Shown here: in pieces, positions 1 through 5,883 of the stretch
How positions within the stretch are numbered: position 1 is the stretch's first letter
Layout: each line of letters begins with the position of its first letter
Source: Bacteroidales bacterium
GTDB taxonomy: Bacteria; Bacteroidota; Bacteroidia; Bacteroidales; UBA7960
Length of the DNA: 13,899 nt
Reading direction: 5' to 3'
Assembly (NCBI GenBank): GCA_007120675.1
Contig: SKNE01000032.1
Location: 1 to 13,899 of the forward strand
The notes under the pieces: generated by a model
Seen by the model: only the letters and a program-made list of their open reading frames with translations
The model's database searches: none
Told to the model about the DNA's origin: nothing
Made by a program: the position numbers and the translations under genes

Positions 1-1
1 G

Positions 2-106
2 ATTCTTACGTCGCTCAAGCGGGAGTTCTTGCCTGTCGTGAAACCACACCAGGCGCTGAAAAAACGTTTCAGGGAAATGACCGCCTGGTTAGTTGTTTGT
101 GGTTAA
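2..106 (+). CDS. 3' tail of an open frame entering from the left edge, possibly a transposase C-terminus
   Basis: From base 2 the plus strand stays open for 34 codons and ends in TAA at 104-106. The peptide is basic, with the segment KPHQALKKRFREMTAW, and could be the C-terminal tail of a transposase or integrase. I do not recognise the family. Its last third lies inside the left arm of the inverted repeat at 65-181, which would fit a gene running into the end of its own element. A second frame from base 1 is also open for over 40 codons, so the choice of frame is uncertain. With only this short tail visible, the call is tentative and the product is unassigned. Confidence 0.22.
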   Translation: MLTSLKREFLPVVKPHQALKKRFREMTAWLVVCG

Positions 107-181
107 TGTTGTTTTTGGGCTTCTTAGCCTTGGTGTAGCATTGGAAGCAATTCGGCGGTCATTTCCGTATCCCCTGAAACG
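65..181. repeat. Imperfect inverted repeat, candidate mobile-element end or remnant
   Basis: The left arm at 65-85 (CGTTTCAGGG followed by AAATGACCGCC) is repeated in inverted orientation at 154-181 (GGCGGTCATTT, then CCCTGAAACG). All 21 bases match, but the right arm carries 7 extra bases (165-171) in the middle. The arms are separated by 68 bases. The GGCGGTCA...TGAAACG pattern recalls the repeated terminal motifs of IS21-family elements, as I remember them. No IstA or IstB gene is visible, so the family is only a suggestion. The repeat could instead be a large stem acting as a bidirectional 3' end. Confidence 0.5.
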
Positions 182-218
182 AATACAAAACCTAAAAAAA
201 TGAAATATAGAGAAAAAG

Positions 219-250
219 GAGAAAAACACCCGGTAAAATAACCCCCCGGG
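219..250 (-). terminator. Possible terminator downstream of the TPR gene
   Basis: Read on the minus strand, CCCGG (250-246) can pair with CCGGG (233-229) across a 12-base loop. The stem is followed by a U-rich stretch (TGTTTTTC and then TTTTTC). It lies about 115 bases after the TPR gene's stop codon. The stem is short and the distance long, so this is a weak call. The flanking pair AACACC (225-230) and GGTGTT (262-267) could extend the structure. Confidence 0.3.
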
Positions 251-363
251 AAGCGATTCACGGTGTTGTATTCTTGCATTAAAACAAAGAGCTGATAGCT
301 GGTAGCCTGTTGGTCACATAATGTAGACGACAGAATCTGTGCAAACGCTGCGTCGGGAGGAAA

Positions 364-2607
364 TTATTTTTCTTTTGCCTGCCGGGCACGCACTTCAAGC
401 TTCAGATAATCAAGCATTAAGTCCTGATCCTGCTCCCCGATGCCACGGGCGGTGAGGTGCAGGCTGTCCTCCTTGAAGGCCTGCTCAAAATCCCTCAGGC
501 TTTTCCAGCACAACACGCTTTTTATGTAGGACTTCCTGGCTTCCAGAGCATCTCCCTGGCACCAGAGTACGTGTCCCAGGTTCATCAGGTCGTGATGGTT
601 GCAGGGGTCTTTGGATAGAAGGCGTTCCAGGTAATCGCGGGCGGTATCCAGTTTGCCGGTCAGGAAGGAGCACCATGCCAGTGGCCGGCGGATCTTCTCA
701 TTCTCCGGTGCCAGCACCTCCAGCTTGAAATAATAGTCCAACGCCTCCTGGTAGCGCTTAAGGTGGATCAGGCACTGGCCGATATGGGCCTGTACGGGCA
801 TGTCCTCCGGATCCATCTTTTCCAGCTCACGGTAGTGGGTAAGTGCTTCCTCCCAGCGGTTCAGGTACCTGCAACACCAGGCCAGCTTCTTGACAATCCA
901 CTGGCGTCCCGTATCAATGAGTTCCGCCTTCTTGTAGTAGTCGTAGGCCATCTGCAGCTCACCTGTCTTTTCGTAGCAATAGGCGATCTTCTCAAACAGT
1001 TCAATATTGCTTTTGTCACGATCCAGGATGGACAGAAACACCTTCAGTGCATCGTCATAAAACTGCTTGTCAAAGAGCATTTCCCCCAGGTTACGTACGG
1101 TTTTTCCGTCCACCATGAGGTGATTCAGGAAGGCCGTCTCATGCAGGTCCAGGTCCATCTCAAAGACGTCATCGAACTCAGCCCGCCATGGGTGCAGTTT
1201 GTAAAACCGGTAAAGATCCTGGAAGTACTGGGTAAAGGAACTCTTCACCCGGGCCGTTCCTCCCAGCATGTCCTGGTCTTTCTCCAGCTCCGACATGTTC
1301 TGTATCTCTGCATTGAGCATATTCATCATGGCCGCTTTCTGCTGTTCGGGAATCATGGCCAGGTTCAGACTGAAAGAGTATTTGTCGGAGTTGCACATAA
1401 AATAAGTCTCTTCCAGCTTTTCCATCAGCGGACTGAGGTCGGCCGCTCCCTCCCGCGCCCCTGGGGCGGGTTTGAGGTGGGGGTTTTCTGCGTAAAACGG
1501 CATGAACCAGTGGCTGATCTCGCGGAAGAAGGGGAAGTGCTTCAGCCGGGCAAAGGCACTGATGAAGACATCCATGCCGTCCATCTGCATTTCGGTAAGT
1601 TCCTGGAGCTTATTCAGCAGGTCCGGGGTATCCTCGAAGAACGTTTCCCAGTCAGGGTTCTTTTCTTCCTCCGCCGCATCTCCGAAAATATTGTTCAGGT
1701 CCAGCTTCTCTTCAATCTTCGGGCGCATCTTCATCATGGCCGGAAGGATCTCCTCCTCCCACTTCTTTTTGACCTGGTGGGTTTCCCTTGATTTGACATA
1801 TTGAATCAGCAGGGCTTCCATGTACTCTTCCATTTGGGGCAGAGAGCGCAGGGCGAGGGTTTTCTCTTCCAGTAGCGGGTAGAGGGCGAAGCGCTCATTA
1901 TGCTTGAGCAGTCCAAGGAAGAGACCGATGATCGCCCTTTCCCACACGTGCTGCTGCTGCGCCTCGACAAAACGGAACAGAAGCAGGCATTTGCTGATAT
2001 CCCAGTAAGCCAGCAAGCTCAAGGTAAGCGCACCAACTATCAATGACTTGTCATGCCACGGCAGACGGTCGCTGTCGCAAACGCTCTCCAGCAGGCTGAT
2101 CTCCTCTTCGGTGTACTTGTCGGCCAGCCAGGCCACGTGAAACATCTTCAGCAGCGATCTCTGACGTTCCATGGTGTCCGCACCGGTGCCCACCCTCACA
2201 TCCTTGAGCAGTCCGCTTAGTTCATCGTCAAAGCACACCTCTTCCAGCAGCTGGTGCACCTCGGTTTGTCCAAGTCTCTTTTGCTTGCGCATGTCACGCT
2301 TGAGCTGAAACACCGTGCCGCCTGATGTGTTCAGCAGGACCAGCTCCTGTAGCTGATCGGCCAGCTCCAGCAGGGAGCGCAGGAGGTATTGGTACACTTT
2401 GTTACGCTCGGGGTCGGGCACGCCGCTGAAGCTGTGCTTGAGCAGCTGCTCATAGTTGCCCTGCAAGGCGTCGACCTGCTCACCCAGGTATTCCTTACCC
2501 GTCTCCTGCACCATCTGGCGCAGCAGCACCATGGCGTCGGCCAGGCGCCGGCGGTGGATCAGTTTGCAGGTGTTCTGGTACTTTTTTTGTATGCTGGCTG
2601 CGGACAT
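364..2607 (-). CDS. Large TPR-repeat protein, conserved in Bacteroidota, function unknown
   Basis: This encodes 747 residues with no signal peptide or membrane segment, so it is probably cytoplasmic. Residues about 510-700 form a series of tetratricopeptide repeats, with recognisable units such as YDDALKVFLSILDRD, WEEALTHYRELEKMDP, YQEALDYYFKLEVLAPE and LDTARDYLERLLSKDP. Such arrays usually form superhelical protein-binding scaffolds. The first 500 residues are predicted to be mostly helical, rich in Leu, Glu and Met, and match no domain I recognise. I recall similar 700-800-residue TPR proteins in Bacteroides-type genomes, annotated only as hypothetical. The ATG at 2607 is the first in frame. 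A TAnnTTTG box about 95 bases upstream suggests its own promoter, separate from the phosphoesterase gene 122 bases upstream. The partner and role are unknown. Confidence 0.9.
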   Translation of the reverse strand: MSAASIQKKYQNTCKLIHRRRLADAMVLLRQMVQETGKEYLGEQVDALQGNYEQLLKHSFSGVPDPERNKVYQYLLRSLLELADQLQELVLLNTSGGTVFQLKRDMRKQKRLGQTEVHQLLEEVCFDDELSGLLKDVRVGTGADTMERQRSLLKMFHVAWLADKYTEEEISLLESVCDSDRLPWHDKSLIVGALTLSLLAYWDISKCLLLFRFVEAQQQHVWERAIIGLFLGLLKHNERFALYPLLEEKTLALRSLPQMEEYMEALLIQYVKSRETHQVKKKWEEEILPAMMKMRPKIEEKLDLNNIFGDAAEEEKNPDWETFFEDTPDLLNKLQELTEMQMDGMDVFISAFARLKHFPFFREISHWFMPFYAENPHLKPAPGAREGAADLSPLMEKLEETYFMCNSDKYSFSLNLAMIPEQQKAAMMNMLNAEIQNMSELEKDQDMLGGTARVKSSFTQYFQDLYRFYKLHPWRAEFDDVFEMDLDLHETAFLNHLMVDGKTVRNLGEMLFDKQFYDDALKVFLSILDRDKSNIELFEKIAYCYEKTGELQMAYDYYKKAELIDTGRQWIVKKLAWCCRYLNRWEEALTHYRELEKMDPEDMPVQAHIGQCLIHLKRYQEALDYYFKLEVLAPENEKIRRPLAWCSFLTGKLDTARDYLERLLSKDPCNHHDLMNLGHVLWCQGDALEARKSYIKSVLCWKSLRDFEQAFKEDSLHLTARGIGEQDQDLMLDYLKLEVRARQAKEK

Positions 2608-2700
2608 GTTCCAGGTATTTCGTTGGTTTTACCGTTTCGCCCCCCTTGCCTGGCCATCACGCGGATAGGGGCCGGCCACGGCGGCATTGGTCATCTGTTG

Positions 2701-2708
2701 CAAAGGTA
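2701..2708 (-). promoter_or_regulatory. Candidate -7 promoter box for the TPR gene
   Basis: On the minus strand 2708-2701 reads TACCTTTG, an exact match to the Bacteroidota -7 consensus TAnnTTTG. It predicts a transcription start near 2695 and a leader of about 85-90 bases before the ATG at 2607. No TTTG -33 element is seen at the usual distance, so this rests on one box. Confidence 0.4.
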
Positions 2709-2729
2709 GGGGAAAATCAAACAATGGAT

Positions 2730-3602
2730 TCAGAGCAGGATGCGGTCAGCACTCATCAGGCACCGGCTGGTAAACTGCACCAGTGCCAGTCCGGGGCCCT
2801 CATGGGCGGCAGAGTAGGCCATCGTTTGGTGAATCTTTTCCTTCCAGGCGCCGGTGATCCTGGCAGACTCGTGGATGTGGCCATGCAGGCTCAGCATGGG
2901 CTTTCGCTTTTCAATGAACTCACTGATGGCCATGCTGCCCACGTGCACATCCACGGGGACGTGGTCTACCATCACCCCATCCAGTCCTGCCCTGTCCAGT
3001 TTGCTGCGGTAAGGGGGTGAATGAAACAAAAAGATGGCCTTTGACAGGTCGTCGTCCCCTGCCAGCTGCTCCAGCTCACCCTTGATCGTGGTAAACTCCA
3101 CGTCCACATCGGGGGGGACGGTGCGAAAACCTTCGGTGGGGTGAATGCACCCGGGATCAACGAAACGGGACACGTCGTAGCGTTCCCAGTCTTTGAGCAT
3201 GAAGGGGGTGGGTGGAACCATGGCATAGCCATAGACCATCCAGTCATCCAGGGGGTGCTTCTTCATGTGCATGTAATGCAGCAGGCCTTCGGCCTCCAGC
3301 TCAAGGAAGGATGCCTCCTCCTTCCTGGGGTCATCATTGCCCAGTATGAGAAAGATCTCCGGATAATAGGACTTCAGGCTATCCTTCAGGGAGCGCAGGG
3401 AGGAGGCCAGGAAAGCATCCACAAAATTTTGTGGTTCCGCCTGGCTGTGGGCCCTGTAGACGAGGCTTGACGGAAGCAGGTCACCCCCGAAAAAAACAGC
3501 ACGCGGCCTGTTTTTCTCTATTTGTCCGAATAGCTTTTCATAGCGTGAGACATTGCCGTGCAGGTCTGAAACAAAAAATAGCGGCCTATTCATTCTGTGC
3601 AT
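2730..3602 (-). CDS. Calcineurin-like metallophosphoesterase
   Basis: This encodes 290 residues with the ordered metal-binding motifs of the calcineurin-like phosphoesterase superfamily: SDLHGN near residue 13, GGDLL near 40, GNDDPR near 88, FHSPP near 193 and GHIHES near 240. All expected Asp, Asn and His ligands are present, so it should bind two divalent metals and hydrolyse a phosphomonoester or phosphodiester. The substrate cannot be read from the sequence. There is no signal peptide, so it acts in the cytoplasm. The first ATG (3602) lies 17 bases inside the upstream nucleotidyltransferase gene. A second ATG at 3593 gives 287 residues and also overlaps it. Either start implies translational coupling and a two-gene operon. 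Its 3' end lies 122 bases before the TPR gene. Confidence 0.9.
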   Translation of the reverse strand: MHRMNRPLFFVSDLHGNVSRYEKLFGQIEKNRPRAVFFGGDLLPSSLVYRAHSQAEPQNFVDAFLASSLRSLKDSLKSYYPEIFLILGNDDPRKEEASFLELEAEGLLHYMHMKKHPLDDWMVYGYAMVPPTPFMLKDWERYDVSRFVDPGCIHPTEGFRTVPPDVDVEFTTIKGELEQLAGDDDLSKAIFLFHSPPYRSKLDRAGLDGVMVDHVPVDVHVGSMAISEFIEKRKPMLSLHGHIHESARITGAWKEKIHQTMAYSAAHEGPGLALVQFTSRCLMSADRILL

Positions 3603-3984
3603 CTTTTCTAAGTAACCTGGCGCTGTTGGAATGGGCTCCGATCATGCTGGCAAAGCTGGTTTTCTGCCTGATGTCCTCATCGGTAATGATGTGCAGGTCG
3701 ATGAGGCTGCCGGGTGTTTTCAAACGGGTCTTTGCTTCATTGATCGCTGAGAGGGAGGAACCCCATCCCTCACACCACAATGTCAGCTGCTCCTGTTTTC
3801 CGGCGTCCCCATCGCAATGGGCCAGCAGGTCGATATCGGAGCAGGGTCCCACCTGGCCTGTTTTTACACTGCCGATCAGGTAGAGCGCCTTCACCCCAAA
3901 ACGCCGCATATCCATTCTGCGTGCAATGGCCTCCGCCATGTCGTGACGCCATTTCCAGTACGCCTGTTGTTTAGCGTTTTGCAT
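3586..3984 (-). CDS. Small nucleotidyltransferase of the DNA polymerase beta superfamily
   Basis: From the ATG at 3984 this is a 132-residue protein. An upstream in-frame TTG at 3990 would add two residues but is less likely. It carries the hallmark GSVKTG...SDIDLL near residues 38-53, giving the GS signature and the D-x-D metal-binding pair, and a third candidate Asp in LIDLHIITD near residue 95. All catalytic positions look intact. The family transfers a nucleotide from an NTP to a protein, RNA or small molecule; the target is not evident. From memory, the tail (DEDIRQKTSFA...AR) resembles nucleotidyltransferase modules found near PEP/pyruvate-binding-domain proteins in other bacteria, but no such gene is present here. 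There is no HEPN partner, so a classical HEPN-MNT toxin-antitoxin pair is unlikely. It overlaps the metallophosphoesterase by 17 bases. Confidence 0.85.
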   Translation of the reverse strand: MQNAKQQAYWKWRHDMAEAIARRMDMRRFGVKALYLIGSVKTGQVGPCSDIDLLAHCDGDAGKQEQLTLWCEGWGSSLSAINEAKTRLKTPGSLIDLHIITDEDIRQKTSFASMIGAHSNSARLLRKDAQNE

Positions 3985-3987
3985 AGG

Positions 3988-3995
3988 CAAAAATA
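3988..3995 (-). promoter_or_regulatory. Candidate -7 box abutting the nucleotidyltransferase start codon
   Basis: On the minus strand 3995-3988 reads TATTTTTG, an exact TAnnTTTG match, and only three bases separate it from the ATG at 3984. A start site 4-7 bases downstream of the box would fall at or next to the ATG, giving a leaderless mRNA. The box is also part of the U-rich tract after the upstream hairpin. No -33 TTTG is seen at normal spacing. Confidence 0.42.
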
Positions 3996-4022
3996 AACAA
4001 AGCCCGGGATATCACCCGGGCT
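3989..4022 (-). terminator. Rho-independent terminator after the AbgT-family gene
   Basis: The arms AGCCCGGG (4001-4008) and CCCGGGCT (4015-4022) form a perfect 8-bp GC-rich stem with a 6-base loop. On the minus strand the stem is followed by TTTGTTTATTTTTG, a U-rich tract. This is a textbook intrinsic terminator for transcription coming from the transporter gene, which ends 97 bases upstream. On the plus strand no U-tract follows, so it is directional. Confidence 0.8.
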
Positions 4023-4118
4023 GAATGTTTCACTGCTTCCAGAAAACGGCAAAGCCCCTGATCCTGAGCGTCCAGTGACCAGGCATCGGGCGGGAGGCCG
4101 TTTTGTCCGGTTTGGCAG

Positions 4119-5789
4119 TTATTCTGCTGATTCCACTTCAAGATAATAGGTCTTCCCTGCGGCCAGCACATCATCTTCCGTGGCGGCATCCTGGATCAGC
4201 TGGTGTGAGCCTGTCTGCCTGCTTTCCTGTTCGTAATATATCGGCCCTTCAATACCCAGGGGCAGTCCAAGCCATATCCACACGATAAACATGGGAATCC
4301 TGGCAATCATGAAGGCAATGGCATAGGGTAGCATCATGGATATGAGCGTACCGATTCCGGCTGCCTTGTCGTACTTCTGTGCGAAGACAATGACCAGCGG
4401 GAAGTAGGGCAGCAAGGGTGTCAGGATGTTGGAATAGGAGTCGCCGATACGGTAGGCGGCCTGGGTGACCTCGGGCGCATAGCCCATGAGCATGAGCATG
4501 GGAACAAATATGGGGGCCAGGAGGGCCCATTTGGCCGAAGCACTTCCCATGATCAGGTTCACCAGTGAGGCGATCAGGATGAATGCCACCAGCAGCGGGA
4601 TGCCGGTGAAGCCGACGGCTTGCAGTGCATCAGAGCCCTTCACGGCGAGGATGCTTCCCAGGTTCGACCAGTTGAAATAGGCCACGAACTGGGCGGCAAC
4701 AAAAGCGATCACGATGTACAGTCCCATGGTCGACATGGACTTGGCGGTCATGTCGGAGACATCCTTGTCGTTCTTGATGGTTTTCGACACGATACCGTAA
4801 ACAAGGCCTCCCACAAAGAAGATGATGAACATGATGGGTACGAGGGAGTCATAAAAGGGCCTGAAGCTATTGGTACCGGCCACTTCGTCAAACTCACCAC
4901 GCAGCAGTCCGTTGGCGGGGATCACCGCGATGGCTACCAGGACGATGACCAGCAAAATGGACAGCAGGGACCAGTTCAGCGCCCTGCGCTCGTGGGGCTT
5001 CACGTCGTTGCTTGTCTCTTCTGCCAGCATGCCCCCCTCCGGCTTGTATTCTCCCAGGCGCGGCACGACGATCTTTTCGGTGACCCAGGTGCCGGCGATG
5101 CCCACCAGGGGCACTGAAGCGGCCATCAGGTAATAGTTCGACAAGGGGTTAACCGTATAGGCCGGGTCAATGATATTGGCTGCGGGCTCGGTAAAGGCGG
5201 CAATCATGGGGTCCAGCCCGGTGGGCAGGAAGTTGGCCCCAAATCCACCCGAGACCCCTGCAAAGGCTGCAGCGATCCCTGCCAGCGGATGCCGCCCCAT
5301 CCCCATGAAAAGGGCGGCCCCCATGGGTATCAGCACCACGTAGCCTGCGTCGGCGGCCACCGAGCTGACCATGCCGGCCACCACGATGGAAAAGGTGATC
5401 AGGTATTTGGGCACCTTGGAGACAAAGACACGCAAAGCCACGGCAATCATTCCTGTGTGCTCAGCCACCCCAATACCCAGCATCACCACCAGAACCAGTC
5501 CCAGTGGCGGGAAGGTGGCGAAAACGTTCACCATGCTGGTGAAAATCCGTTGTATCCCCTCCTTGGTGAGCAAATTCTCTACCACGATAAAGTCAGCTTC
5601 CACCCCGGTATCACCACCCGTACCGGGCCTGAGCACCGTGATGCCGCTGAATATCCAGGACAACAGCAATACAACAACGATCAAAATAGCGAAGAGAGTT
5701 ACCGGTTGTGGCAGCTTGTTGCCAATCACTTCAACCTTGTCAAGTATTCTCTTAAATACACTCCCCTGGGAAGCTTCTTGTTTGGACAT
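4119..5789 (-). CDS. AbgT-family transporter
   Basis: This encodes a 556-residue, very hydrophobic inner-membrane protein with many transmembrane segments, the first at about residues 30-50. It has the landmarks of the AbgT family: MVSSVAADAGYVVLIPMG, a GFGANFLPTGLDP loop, and the C-terminal-half segments GSASAKWALLAPIFVPML and YRIGDSYSNILTPLLPYFP. Family members include E. coli AbgT (p-aminobenzoyl-glutamate uptake) and MtrF/YdaH, reported to export sulfonamides. Uptake versus efflux cannot be decided here, and the neighbours do not help. E. coli AbgT has about 510 residues. The extra length here is mostly a polar tail of about 40 residues after GLPLGIEGPIYY, predicted to be outside the membrane. 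The ATG at 5789 is preceded by a good two-part promoter, and a strong terminator follows, so it is probably a single-gene transcript. Confidence 0.93.
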   Translation of the reverse strand: MSKQEASQGSVFKRILDKVEVIGNKLPQPVTLFAILIVVVLLLSWIFSGITVLRPGTGGDTGVEADFIVVENLLTKEGIQRIFTSMVNVFATFPPLGLVLVVMLGIGVAEHTGMIAVALRVFVSKVPKYLITFSIVVAGMVSSVAADAGYVVLIPMGAALFMGMGRHPLAGIAAAFAGVSGGFGANFLPTGLDPMIAAFTEPAANIIDPAYTVNPLSNYYLMAASVPLVGIAGTWVTEKIVVPRLGEYKPEGGMLAEETSNDVKPHERRALNWSLLSILLVIVLVAIAVIPANGLLRGEFDEVAGTNSFRPFYDSLVPIMFIIFFVGGLVYGIVSKTIKNDKDVSDMTAKSMSTMGLYIVIAFVAAQFVAYFNWSNLGSILAVKGSDALQAVGFTGIPLLVAFILIASLVNLIMGSASAKWALLAPIFVPMLMLMGYAPEVTQAAYRIGDSYSNILTPLLPYFPLVIVFAQKYDKAAGIGTLISMMLPYAIAFMIARIPMFIVWIWLGLPLGIEGPIYYEQESRQTGSHQLIQDAATEDDVLAAGKTYYLEVESAE

Positions 5790-5816
5790 AGCGTATGGGT
5801 TATGTTACAAAAGCCC

Positions 5817-5846
5817 CAAAATTAATGCTTTCGTCCAAAACACAAA
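5817..5846 (-). promoter_or_regulatory. Bacteroidota-type promoter of the AbgT-family gene
   Basis: On the minus strand TTTG (5846-5843) is followed after 18 bases by TAATTTTG (5824-5817). This matches the Bacteroidota sigma-factor layout of a -33 TTTG and a -7 TAnnTTTG with near-standard spacing. It predicts a start site near 5811 and a leader of about 20 bases. It is the best two-part promoter in the window. A second -7-like match, TATTTTTG, lies at 5850-5843 and shares bases with the -33 element. Confidence 0.6.
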
Positions 5847-5883
5847 AATAATGTTGAAAAATAATGCCTGGCCGGCGGGCGGT

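Noticed and set aside
763..1791. Plus-strand open frame of 342 codons opposite the TPR gene
   Set aside because: The TPR frame has clear repeat motifs, while the antisense translation has no recognisable domain.
4043..4104. Inverted repeat AAAACGGC / GCCGTTTT downstream of the AbgT-family gene
   Set aside because: The arms are only 8 bp with a 46-base loop, and a much better terminator lies just beyond. It could be chance.
5850..5883. Weak GC-rich stem and AT-rich tract after the secreted-protein gene, as a terminator
   Set aside because: Only three clean base pairs form before a mismatch, so the stem is too short to support a call.
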